64,000 nt of DNA from Glandiceps talaboti. Its lineage: Eukaryota; Hemichordata; Enteropneusta; Spengelidae. The number at the start of each line of letters is the position of its first letter. Position 1 is the first letter of the stretch. Shown piece by piece: positions 33,414 through 44,052 of this stretch. The notes under the pieces were generated by a model. It was not told the origin of the DNA, searched no databases, and worked only from the letters and a program-made list of their open reading frames with translations. The stretch covers positions 8,345,098 to 8,409,097 of the forward strand of contig NC_135560.1 of assembly GCF_964340395.1 (NCBI RefSeq). Reading direction: 5' to 3'. Position numbers and translations under genes: made by a program.

Positions 33414-33574
33414 GTGACCCTACTACACCTGACAGTTATGGAGCCACCCAGGAGCTTTCAGAATGCATGTCTATCCAGGAGACTCACGAAGTCGAATGTA
33501 TCAGTGAAACTGGAGAGAGAGAAAGCAACTCATCGAGCCTGGTCACTTTGAGTTTGGTACTTCGGCGACGATAA
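33414..33574 (+). CDS. Possible terminal coding exon, unrecognised
   Basis: A good acceptor (TTTTTTGTTCAACAG) precedes an open reading rich in Thr/Ser/Glu that ends SLVLRRR-stop at 33574. An acidic, low-complexity tail of this kind would suit the cytoplasmic end of a membrane or signalling protein, but no upstream exon or family was identified. It could equally be chance. Confidence 0.2.
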
Positions 33575-35935
33575 CCGAGAATACTCCAAGGATGACTGTC
33601 CAAATCGGCCCCGTACAAGGCAGAGGAATTTACTTTACTGGTACCACACTTTACCAGAATACAGTTGTCGATATGCCATAGGTCATTTGCTTTCACACAA
33701 GATGGCATCTGGATTGAATGGAGGCATATGCTTGAATTTTATGATAGTGCTAAAGTGCTAGTTTATGTACAGTAGTTGCCTTTCTAGAAATTAGAGCCAT
33801 ATCATTAACCATAGCTCTCAAGTATGCTTATATATATGTGTTATTTTTATTATTATTGTTTTTTATACTTATCGAAATACACCATTCAAATAGTGTACTT
33901 GAATGAATTGGTTTATCTGTTGAGATTGGCATATCGTTGAGATGAACATAACCGTTTACGAAGGAATTAATTGTTGGTAAAGAGGCATAAGTGACAATTT
34001 GAAAATATATTGTCGCTTATTGAGTTTTCATTCGCATTGTCGTCATAATTAACCAGAAATCTAGCCCAGAAACTTCCACTTGTCTTGGTGCTACTATCTC
34101 AAGAAATTCTCTCCATACTAACACAAAGGCAAGTCTCTGAACTAGCAGAATATCGTGTAAACATTAAACTATTTGCTTGCTTTGAGTTTTACAATCAAGC
34201 CAAAACGTCTCCGAAGACTTTGACTATTAACTTTAGTGAAAATATCAAGAATTACGAGTTATACATTGATTTATACGAGTAGTGGTATGGAGTGCACAAG
34301 TGGTTTTTATATGTTAGCTTCTCTACCTTAATCTTTTCCAAATCAGTACGCAGCAATTCCAGCTCGAGTACACCTCAAATTCCACAGAAGAGCAAAACAC
34401 ACACACAGTTAATTGTATACAAAAAATAGCCTATCCATCACTCCTCTTTGAAACCCCCTTGTTGTTTACAGTTTTGGATACAGTTCGTAAGAAGAAGAGG
34501 AACTTTCCAAAAGGACTATTTTGTCTCTGGTTTTCCCCGTTTCTTATAGAGAACAAATCCATCGCGTGATTTCCACAAGAATTCATTTGGTCTCATGATG
34601 TATGCTGTTTATATTTTAAAAAAACGAAGAAGGTTCGTTTGGAAATTTATGTTGGCAAGTGATGCTTACAATAAAATAAGTGGTATCGGATAAAAGAAGG
34701 TGAATATTTATATCGTCAACTTTAAAGGGCAGGTCAAAGTTGTCGCTTCTTTCATTTGCCCTCAAGACACATACAATTTTATAGCCTACATGGGTTCTTT
34801 CAAAATTAAATGACGCCTTACGTTGACTACTGAAATATATATAGTAAGATAGGTGGTCTGAGATGGCATGTAGAACCTCGTCGGGTTTTCAGGATTGGAA
34901 ATTCCCTTTGAGTATTTCGCGCGCTTTTAAACGTCACGTGACTGTAACGGCCAATGGCCTTTATCATTTTTACACTCCTTATTTCAAAACAGAAGAAAAA
35001 GAATTTCTTAAAATAATAGTTAACCAATTACATAAACTTCATAATGAGAATGTATATGTACATGTATAAGGATACATGATCTTTCTGACAACAGTTTGTA
35101 TTTCGAGCTCTTGCTGTAATAGATACATACCTTCATATGCAGTCTATTCGATAATTGAATTTGCCTTGCTGTGGAACGAACGCTTATTCATAATGGTCTC
35201 TGTCAGTAGTTTGATAATTTACTAGACTTTACTCTCCATCCAGGTAACGTTTAATCCAGTTATACATCCATGATATTATGATCACCCACAATTTTAGACC
35301 GCTGACCACGGACCACTATGAGAAGTGGGGTACAACGCTTTTCTCCTACGGATGTACCTCAATTAACACGGCTCACGTGATTGCACTTTCTTACGTGCTA
35401 TGTACTTACATCTATATTCTGCATTCATTCTGTGAATTATTTATACACATGTATATATGCTCAGGAATTAAGCAAAATTGGTTTTATTGTTAACTTCATG
35501 ACTGTACTTCTCCTATGTAATATCGTTGCCATCGAATTTTCTTTACAACTGGGGCAAACACCTCCGTGTGCGAGCCTTGGTTTCAGCAGCACAGCTTCTT
35601 CTGGGTGATACATTACTACCGAATCTATTAAACTTTCTGTTGTTGGTCGCAAAAAAAATTCATTTGCACAATATTAAGTAGTTGTAACGATAAGGTGCCG
35701 GACTTTACATTCTTCATATCTTTTGTACACAGTATACCATTGCCAATAGTAAAGGCAAACTCCATAAACACCTGGAAAAATGGCGTAATTTTCTTTTAAA
35801 TTAGCTTTTTGTTCCGGTGACAGTATAAAGGAATTAATTTCTGAACTGCGATTATTTTCAGCCAAATATTTCCAGTGAAGTAAATTGTATCTTCTGATTG
35901 CAATAAAATCATATCTTTTTTTATATAATTGATGC

Positions 35936-36830
35936 TAAGGCATATATAATTGATGCTAAGAATGCACGTACACTTCAAATTAAAAATAATTTGGTACATG
36001 CGTTAGCCATGACAAAGCGTATATGTTGAAATAAAGTCTGTTGATGTACTTTATAGTTTTAATGAGTGATTTGCATTATTAATTATTTGCCATACTTAAG
36101 CTATTTTTTTAATGAATGCACACTTCAAATTCCGCAACATTTGGTACATACGTCAACCATAAAGCACAGATGTTCTAAAAAGCTAGTTGGCATACTTTTT
36201 ATCTTTAATGGGTAATTTGCATAATTAATCATTTTCAATAATTAAGCTATATCTTAAGACTACACACTTCAAATTCAATATAATTTGGCACTTACATCAA
36301 CCATGACAAAGCATACACATCCTCTTGACATAGCTTTTACTTTTAATTAATCATTTTGCATAAATTAATGATTTTGGCAATTAGGCTGCAAGCTTCAATA
36401 TTTCATATAATTTACTACATATATCCATCCTAATAATGCGCACCTGCCATATTAAGTTTGTTGACACAGCTTTTAGTACATAAGTAAATGAGTCACAAAT
36501 CACTACATTTCGGCAATTAAAATGTATCTGAAGAATGCAAGCTTTAGATTTCATAGTGTATTCATTGATGCTAACAAAGTGGACGTTTGTCATAGTTTTT
36601 GATAGTATTAAGTTTGCCGGTGGCATTTAAAGTTGTTTTGGCAATTAGGACTTATACCAAGAAAGACTGCGCCAAATTTGATGAAACTTGCCACCGATAT
36701 GGATCATACAGAGATATGATAATTCCTAATGAAATTTTGTGCTGTCAATTAATTGCTCATTTGCATAATTAACGAACTTTAGCAATTATGGCCCATTCCA
36801 AGAAAGACAGCGATATGTAGCCAGGACTGT
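35936..36830 (+). repeat. Degenerate ~130-150 bp satellite, ~6 units (copy 1)
   Basis: Units share an order of blocks: ACACTTCAAATT or GCAAGCTTCAA, a TATAATTTGGTACAT-like block, ACAAAGCACA, a GTTGACATAGCTTTT-like block, AATTTGCATAATTAA, then GCAATTA. Starts fall near 35967, 36119, 36265, 36392 and 36535. The same satellite occurs in the same orientation at 60.5-61.6 kb. Confidence 0.75.
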
Positions 36831-37109
36831 ACCGAATTCAAGTGAACTTGCTACATATATTGATTACACAAAGGTATGACAGTATAGAAAGACATTTCAA
36901 AGTCTCAGCAAAGACATTATCAACATTTGCCCTCACAGGGGAGCATTTTCAGTTCAACTCTAGTTTTTCTAGGCCTAAGTATGGTCAGCCTACCAACAGA
37001 TCATGTGATACCTTCGTAACCCATGTGATTCAGTCGGGGTCAATACTCTGTCGTGGCCTTATTTGAACTGTTCTATACGATTTTTTTTGTACGTGTGTAC
37101 GTCCCGCGC

Positions 37110-39871
37110 ATGATGGCATCACAGATGACTTCGTTGTTGTCGTCTCCTACTCACTATCTTCAAAGTCAGGTTGCCTACCTCAGCCACACAGACAGGGCTG
37201 AGAAGGTGTACGAGCTATGTTCAACTGAAATTCCCCAAGAAATCATTTCAGGCGCCAAAGGCGACATAGAACAATTCTACTACCTGGGCGTAGGTAGTGG
37301 GTCAGGTAGGTGACGTTTTGCGCTGAGTCACAGTCTGGGTAAACCACTTGATTTCGCACGGGTGGTTGGGGGGGGGGGGGGGGGGGGCTGGAGGATTTGA
37401 ATCCAACATGTTTTTTTTCAACCACCATGACAGCAAGCATTTTTTTGCCTAGTAGGGGTACAGCAATTTTTTTTGGGGAACTTAACTTTGTCACTTCTGT
37501 CGGGTCATGGCGTGTCACCTCATGTAGGATATTATTGACAACCCTAGCCCCTACTTGCTAGATCAGGTAGCCATACTTTGCAGTACATGTCCGTTTAATG
37601 GCTTGGTTAATAGATTTCGGGATTGTTTGTATGACTGCTACAGCACAGATGTCCTTGTACAGATTTATATTGGTCATGTTAGATGTGCCATAGAAAGACG
37701 ACATTGAAACTTATATACGAGAACATTTAGAGAGATCTATATGATGTTGATGTACACTAAGAAATGATTGACACTTTGTGAACCCTGCACCATGACGTGT
37801 AGTTTTCCTGCGTAATATATAATTGATCAAAGCTAAAATGGATAAATGCCACGCCCACATGAAGTTAAGGAATTATTGATTTACTACACTTTCCAAAGGA
37901 GATCGATGGACGCAAAGGGATCGGATAAAATTGGTAAATTGACATTGTGACGTCATCTTTCAGTGTTCACAGCAGAAATAATGTGTTAAGAAAGACAACC
38001 CGTTACCTTTTCACTGAGTCCAAGTTTTGTAACAGATTTAAACATTCAATCATAAGCTGACAATACACAAAAATGCTCTCATAGGCTATGATATACATTA
38101 CATTCTTACGTGCATTCTCTCAATCTTTTATATCCAGGCGAAGCTGATATAAAAGTTCTAATTCAGCTGACAAAGCGATATCCAAAAATCAAAGCAACAA
38201 TTATGGAGCCTTCACCTGCTATGATATCCAATTTTAAGGAGAATATCACCAAAGTGGGGTCGGCACTGGAGGGAGTAGAGTTTGAATGGAAGACTATGAC
38301 GTTAGAAGAATACATGGAAGGTGACGATAACAACCAATGCTTTCACTGCATAATTCTCATTGGTGTTACGGCTTACTTTGAGGATATTGAAAAGGCAATG
38401 AAGGACCTGTACAAGATATTGGAGAAGAATGCAACTATTGTTATCATTAATAATTCGGGTAATTCTTTATTCACATCTATTATAATAATTATTAGTTGAA
38501 GGTTTGATTGGATATTATTCGTAGCAGCTTATTAATGTTTTGTGTGGCGTTATCCTAATACTCAAGACGTCAATACACAAGTTAGTGAAGCTTGCAACAC
38601 ACGACAGCGACTGTAAGATACGTCCTGACGTTCCGCCCTCATCGGCCTGGGAGGAGTTGGCCGATGTGTGAGGGCGCCCCGTCACGGCGTTCCTTGCAGC
38701 CTACACAAGGCAATGGTAACACAATGGTCGTCTATATACTTCCTCAAGTCCCTGGGAGCATCACAGGCACTTGTGACCTCCTCCCCTCCCCGTGTGACCC
38801 GAAATATATATGTTTCAGAATATAATAAAATATTGACATATTTCAAGTTGGCCGATAATATGTGAAACGGTTAAAATAACGCGCGTTTCTCGGATCGTGT
38901 AAGTCCACACACTACGTAATATAGAAAGTTTATGGGATATATTACGCGGTGTGTGGACTTGTAACACGATCCAAGAAATCCGTGTTATTTTTACCCCTTC
39001 ACATATTTTCGACCACCAAATATGACAATATTATTGATATTTTGTTATATTGGAAACATATCTCGGGTCTGTGGGGAGAGCATTATTATTGCAACAACCC
39101 GTCCAATCATCATACATGTGGGTTGACTTGGGCACAATCGTGGTTCAAATCTTGTCATTTTGTCTCATGTTTTGCCGTATTTTCGATAGTAAGATCACAT
39201 ATATATGATTTTGATTGGAGTAACCGACTCACCGTAGGGAAGCTTTGATTTTTGAACTATATGTCTTTTTAGTGTGTGCGTGGGGGGGGGGGGGAAACGA
39301 TGGGTGCGTGAGGGTGGTTGGGTGGTATACATTAATTCTGTGACTATATATGCATGGTGTTTGCATAATAACATAATGGTGAAAGGGGAAGTAAACAGTT
39401 GCCGAGTATAAACCGATTTTTAATAGATGCCCTTAAAAATTGTATTTCTTCTCACAAAGTTGTGTGTGATTACTGTACACACACTACTAATTGACTGTGC
39501 ATATGTTTTTGTCAACAGAGAAAAACGTCTTTGATGCAATACGACAGAAATTCCCAACCCTCCTCTTTAGTCACAAAAGGGTTCCAACTGACAGATTGGT
39601 TGCCGTATTTAATGAAATTGGGGCCAGTGTCAGAGTATCGGATATGGAGGCAGCCATCGACATCACTTTGTGTTTACAGGAGGATTCAGAAATCGGAAAC
39701 TCGATCTTAGATCTTTTGACCCATGTTCTGAATTTTAGAGAAACGGCGCCTGGAGATTTATTTCGAGACGTTTTCCAGGTTCTTCAAGGTCCAGAACTTA
39801 TATCACGTAAAAGAAATGATAGTGTATTTATCAATGACAACAAGGATGTAATAATTGTTCAACAGGCCTGA
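37110..39871 (+). CDS. Histamine N-methyltransferase-like SAM methyltransferase
   Basis: Three exons, 37110-37305, 38138-38458 and 39519-39871, join in phase to 289 aa (human HNMT is 292). Start at the first ATG after an in-frame TGA at 37026; the second Met (37113) aligns best with HNMT's MASSM start. The SAM-binding glycine loop is GVGSGSGE (residues 60-67), followed by an acidic EPS motif (89-91), as in HNMT. The C-terminal third tracks HNMT (NFRETAPGDL against its NFNATAPPDL) and ends KDVIIVQQA. From memory, HNMT's histamine-contacting Glu28 falls on Arg, Gln143 on Gly and Tyr146 on Ala, while Asn283 is kept. I therefore infer a SAM-dependent methyltransferase of this fold with another amine or small-molecule substrate. 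Cytosolic, no signal peptide. Confidence 0.9.
37368..37388 (+). repeat. Poly-G run in HNMT-like intron 1
   Basis: A run of about 19 G just inside the first intron, 60 bp after the donor. Confidence 0.9.
38601..38690 (-). mobile_element. GGGGCGCCCTCA-family short repeat, copy 1
   Basis: The minus strand reads GCCGTGACGGGGCGCCCTCA, then CATCGGCCAA, and later ACGTATCTTACAGTC. The same ordered blocks recur at 49063-49168 and, less completely, at 48287-48365. Likely a small non-autonomous element in HNMT-like intron 2. Confidence 0.5.
38850..39014. mobile_element. Fold-back MITE in HNMT-like intron 2
   Basis: Arms of ~70 bp are inverted copies. The left holds AATATGTGAAACGG, AAAATAAC, GGATCGTGT, AGTCCACACAC and CGTAATAT. 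The right gives the complements in reverse order around a ~20-base loop. Confidence 0.8.
39062..39165 (-). mobile_element. SINE fragment related to the 46.3 kb copy
   Basis: GTTGACTTGGGCACAATCGT followed by GGTTCAAATCTTG matches the body of the 46.3 kb SINE (GATTGACTGGGGCAAAATCATGG region) on the same strand. Ends not definable. Confidence 0.4.
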
Positions 39872-40326
39872 TAGTTGTCTTAGGGTACTTTTACCGAGTC
39901 TGTATACAAAGTCAGTTGATTCGAGAGAAAAAAAGACAAGCTACTATGGAATGTGTATGAAATGTTTATTGATTATTAATTAACATTAAAAAACATATCG
40001 ATGAGAAAATACAAATATCAAAGACAAAGTGTAGAAAATTCAAATGTCAAAGAATTAGATTTAAATAAAAACAAAACAAGATTATCAATGGAAAAAAATA
40101 TCAAAGAGAAAATTTACAGTAAGGGCGATAACATACAAATATACTCTCACAAATACCTGCATCAATTGCGTCAATTCATGGAATTGTCACGTGACTGATG
40201 GTCATAACATGGTCAAACAACGGACATATGAGATGTGACTTGTTAAAAAATCGTCTTTTGTAAGCATTATTTCCTTTAGTGAGAATAAACCACCGCCTTT
40301 AAGTTGTATTAACAGATGCGTGATTG

Positions 40327-40350
40327 TGTGTGTGTGTGTGTGTGTGTGTG
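40327..40350 (+). repeat. (GT)n microsatellite
   Basis: About 12 GT units followed by a mixed GC/GT purine-pyrimidine alternating stretch to about 40430. Confidence 0.85.
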
Positions 40351-41117
40351 CGCACGAGTGCATGTATGTGTGTGACTGGCTGTGTGCGTGCTCGTCACGG
40401 TGTGAGCAGGGTGCACGCGCGCGCGTGTGTGTATAGATTCAGGAAAATGTTCCTGGCTACAGACGTGTCGCCAAGTCTCACCTAGGCTGCCTCAGTAGGG
40501 CCAAATTATCAATAGTCATGCGACAAAAAAGGTAATATGAAAGAAAATCACCACTTCTACCATTTGACTGTTCATTTGACATTTTCAAAAATAATCGGAT
40601 TTCATTTTCCGTAGCCATGGTGGAAAAATAATGGCACTGGCTTGCAAGGCTGGAAAGGCTGGAAAAGAGCGACTCGTGTAGTGTTAATAAGTTTGGATGA
40701 AAAAACAACAACAACTTATTAATTATCACGACGGGCCATTACTTTCGTAAGCGTCAGATTTACAGTTTCAACGAAGTAAATGAGAACTGTTCAAAATTGT
40801 TCTCCGACAAACGCTTGCAACATGATGGCTCGTCAGAATGAACGTCTTTTTGGCGGTCAAAATGCATATACGGATAACTTCATCAGGGGGTGTTACATTT
40901 TGCTGCAGCATGATGAGAAACAAAATATACTTTTTGAATCGTGGCATTTACATGCTGTCGTTTGATGACTTCGGCCGCTGATTCTGGAGTGCGAGTGAAG
41001 TAGGATGTAATTTTGCTGCAATTCATCAAGAACAATTCGGAAGGATTAAGGACTTTAGAATATGAAGGATTAAGATATGTCAAATTTAATCAGATATCTT
41101 TTAAATGACTACAAGCA

Positions 41118-41705
41118 CTAATCTGAGAATGAACTCACCTGTTGAACGTGTATAAAGTTATTCTCAGAATCAGAATCAGATTGAACTCACCTGTTGAACG
41201 TGTATAAAGTTAGTTTCAGAATCAGAATCAGTTTGAACTCACCTGTTGAACGTGTGTAAAGTTAGTTTCAGAATCAGAATCAGTTTGAACTCACCTGTTG
41301 AACCACGGATAACTATTATCTGTGGTTGAACGTGTATAAAGTTATTCTCAGAATCAGAATCAGATTGAACTCACCTGTTGAACGTGTATAAAGTTATTCT
41401 CAGAATCAGAATCAGTTTGAACTCACCTGTTGAACGTGTGTAAAGTTAGTTTCAGAATCAGAATCAGTTTGAACTCACCTGTTGAACGTGTATAAAGTTA
41501 TTCTCAGAATCAGAATCAGATTGAACTCACCTGTTGAACGTGTATAAAGTTAGTTTCAGAATCAGAATCAGTTTGAACTCACCTGTTGAACCACGGATAA
41601 CTATTATCTGTGGTTGAACGTGTATAAAGTTAGTTTCAGAATCAGAATCAGTTTGAACTCACCTGTTGAACGTGTATAAAGTTAGTCTCAGAATCAGAAT
41701 CAGAT
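41118..41705 (+). repeat. 52-bp satellite with 288-bp higher-order repeat
   Basis: About ten units of GAACTCACCTGTTGAACGTG followed by TATAAAGTTA, then a TTCTCAGA or GTTTCAGA variant and ATCAGAATCAG. Two units carry the same extra 28 bp after CTGTTGAA, a near-perfect palindrome (CCACGGATAA...TTATCTGTGG) at 41303-41325 and 41591-41613. These lie exactly 288 bp apart (5 x 52 + 28). On the minus strand each unit contains the donor consensus CAGGTGAGTT. Confidence 0.92.
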
Positions 41706-42222
41706 TGGATGCCAGCTTGAGGCTCTCATATATAGTCTCAGATACGGAACATTACAATGATACCGAACAAAGTTAGTTAAACAAAGAGGTAATGTAACTG
41801 AGACTTTAGGAAATGGTCTCACTTTCTACCCACCATAAATATGTGTTACTTCTACTATATATTTATAAATAAGATTAAAATACAAGGCAGTGTTACAGGT
41901 ACATTATTGGAAATAGTGCCTACCAACAAACACACATTAGCTGAACAACTTCAACCTACTACAAATGTCTTTATTATAACGTGCTTTTCTCTCTATTTCT
42001 GGTCATTTTTCCCCAATAAAAAATTGTAAGTGCCGAAAAATGTCCTCTTTTGTCAAGTAGGTGAGATACGGGGCCATTCTCTGAAGTCTCAATGGTGTTA
42101 TTATTTCTTATTTGACTGTTTTGTTGAGTGTTCCGTAGCTGAGAGTATATTACGGCTGAATCTGAGGCTCAATATGAGTATAGATCACCAATTCAAGTGA
42201 TTCTGAATTTGAATCTGAGTCC
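41690..42222. mobile_element. Possible element with inverted ends abutting the satellite
   Basis: The last satellite unit runs into TTGAGGCTCTCATATATAG and TCTCAGATACGGAACA. About 380 bp later the complement strand reads CTCAGATTCAAATTCAGAAT, TTGAGCCTCAGA and TCTCAGCTACGGAACA. The right arm therefore echoes both the satellite motif and its flank in inverted order. No ORF inside. Confidence 0.35.
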
Positions 42223-43039
42223 AATTTTGCACACGTCCTCTCGATACAATCTCATGTGCATGTGACCTTTTCCACATTTCAGCACACGTCATGTTATAAT
42301 TTATCATTGAAGTAAGTTACTATGAACAAGAAGTCGTCTGACTGGACAAAAATCTTTCTAATATTACTACATTTTATCACAGACAACTCTATTCTTGTCT
42401 GTGATTTTATCGTCTGACTTACCGTGGACGAAAAGGACACTTCTGCACACAGTATGTTTTTGCTATGATCGTATAAATGATTTGACATAGAAATGGTGGC
42501 GGGTCTATGATGTGGCAGCGTCGGATAGTTGACTCGTTCCCTCGGTCCTCCCCTTATAATTACTGAAGACTTCCTAAATGAATGGAGAATATAAATGAAG
42601 GCTCGAAAATTTGCAAACTTTTGACCTCGGGAAATCCTGTTCAAGTTCAATCCTTCTCGATTTTTGAGTAACCGCCCTCCACCCCGACTTTTAGCTGTGT
42701 ATTTTTCAATATACACCCTCAGCTGAGATTCCTCCGACCCCCCCCCCCGTCGTAAATAATGACGGCTCCCTAAACCACGACCCATATAAATATTTCTATG
42801 TAGATGTTCCTATTCTGTCATTTATAATAGTGTGTCTTTTTTCCAAAGAAATAATGTATGTTGTATTTTTCTGTATGAATTCTTTTTAAAATTGCGTCTT
42901 CTCTCCCAACGTACAAGATGTAATGGTTTCGTCCATGAGTCGGCTGTTTGAATATGATAATTATTCATGAAATTATACTACCTGTCGAGCTACGAAGGCT
43001 GTGAATGGCGTCCACGCGACCGTGATATATCATGATTCC

Positions 43040-43048
43040 TATAAATAA
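43040..43048 (+). promoter_or_regulatory. TATA box of the ZIP gene
   Basis: TATAAATAA about 100 bp upstream of the ATG at 43144. A start site ~30 bp downstream would give a ~75-base 5' UTR. No intron is needed between them. Confidence 0.5.
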
Positions 43049-43143
43049 ACTGGAACCAGCAGACGACACCAAGCTGCCACCATAAGTACAGCAAGGCGGG
43101 AAATACAGCTGATATTAGTGTACTGCTTAACATACAGATAAAC

Positions 43144-44052
43144 ATGGATGGCCTGGTGTGGACGAAAGTTATAGCCTTGCTTGGTTTACTGTTATTGGTA
43201 ATAGTCTTTGGTCTATTGCCACTCAAATTAGCCAGCGCATTCTCGACTCGAGATGGAAAAGGGAGGACTGGAGCTCAGAGAATACTGCCGTTACTTAGTT
43301 GTTTTGCTGGTGGAGTTTTCCTAACGACTTGTCTTATGGATCTCCTTCCAGAAGTACAGGATCAATTCAGCGAGGTGTTCGAAAAAACGGGCGTGGATAT
43401 GGACTATCCCATAGCCGAACTTGTTATAACAATCGGATTCCTGTTAATCCTAGCCGTTGAACAGACAGTGCTGGGCTGCAAAGAAAGATCGCCAACAGCG
43501 TCTAGGAAGCCATTTAGACGGGACAAAAAACGTGCAATAGATGGATATGAGTCGAGTGACGACGACTTAGACGAAACGAGAACCGAAAACAACTTTGCAA
43601 CGAGATTACGTTCCTATGCACTGCTAGTAGCATTATCGTTGCATTCTTTATTCGAAGGCTTGGCGATAGGTTTACGCAATGAGAGTGGGGGAGTGTTGAG
43701 ACTTTTTGCAGCAGTGGCCATACATAAATGTATTTTAGCTTTTAGTCTTGGACTCAAACTAGTACAGAGTAAAATGAAAACGTGGTCGGTCGTAATGTCA
43801 TGTGTCTGTTTTGCTTTGACCTCGCCACTGGGTGTGTGTTTGGGGATCTTGTGTCAAACAATAGCTTCTGATTTAACTAGTGCGATCATAACAGCCGTAC
43901 TGCAGGCACTGGCAAATGGCACGTTGCTTTATATCACCTTTCTAGAAGTCCTAGCTCACGAGCTTAATACAGCAGGGGATAGGTTTTGGAAAGTTGTAAC
44001 GGTCACGATTGGTGTTACGAGTATGGCTGCATTGGTCATAATCAGTGAATGA
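43144..44052 (+). CDS. ZIP-family zinc transporter (SLC39A1/2/3-like), intronless
   Basis: 302 aa in a single exon, usual length for ZIP1-3; ATG context AACATGG. Predicted eight-helix layout: TM1 about 8-30, TM2 47-69, TM3 88-110, a cytoplasmic loop 111-155, TM4 157-178, TM5 184-206, TM6 215-238, TM7 243-272, TM8 281-300. TM4 has the ZIP signature HSLFEG (His167, Glu171), TM5 has HKCILAFSLG (His194, Lys195), and TM7 has QALANGTLLYITFLEVL, all as in ZIP subfamily II. The family moves Zn2+ (and some other divalent metals) into the cytosol, mostly at the plasma membrane. Odd point: the TM3-TM4 loop has no histidine cluster; it is basic, then acidic (SSDDDLDE). Lack of introns could mean retroposition or an ancestrally compact gene. 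Which of ZIP1, 2 or 3 it matches best cannot be told by eye. Confidence 0.94.
   Translation: MDGLVWTKVIALLGLLLLVIVFGLLPLKLASAFSTRDGKGRTGAQRILPLLSCFAGGVFLTTCLMDLLPEVQDQFSEVFEKTGVDMDYPIAELVITIGFLLILAVEQTVLGCKERSPTASRKPFRRDKKRAIDGYESSDDDLDETRTENNFATRLRSYALLVALSLHSLFEGLAIGLRNESGGVLRLFAAVAIHKCILAFSLGLKLVQSKMKTWSVVMSCVCFALTSPLGVCLGILCQTIASDLTSAIITAVLQALANGTLLYITFLEVLAHELNTAGDRFWKVVTVTIGVTSMAALVIISE

Larger units (their letters stand above)
39872..43039. other. Intergenic between the HNMT-like gene and the ZIP gene
   Basis: AATAAA near 40056 may serve the HNMT-like transcript. A minus-strand ATG at 40616-40618 has a perfect Kozak context (CCACCATGGCT) but no supported downstream exon. The stretch also holds the 52-bp satellite, its inverted flank and MITE-family ends near 42.55 and 42.75 kb. 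Confidence 0.45.

Noticed and set aside
40478-40729. Minus-strand frame with a perfect Kozak ATG (CCACCATGG at about 40616)
   Set aside because: Reads MATENEIRLFLKMS... but no domain, no convincing downstream exon and no room for one before the HNMT-like gene on the other strand. Recorded only as a possible start.
41118-41705. CRISPR array
   Set aside because: Units are contiguous with no unique spacers, and the window is clearly animal; it is an ordinary satellite.
42294-42785. 163-codon minus-strand frame
   Set aside because: Falls on MITE-family ends and poly-C; Gly/Arg-rich reading comes from the C-rich repeat.
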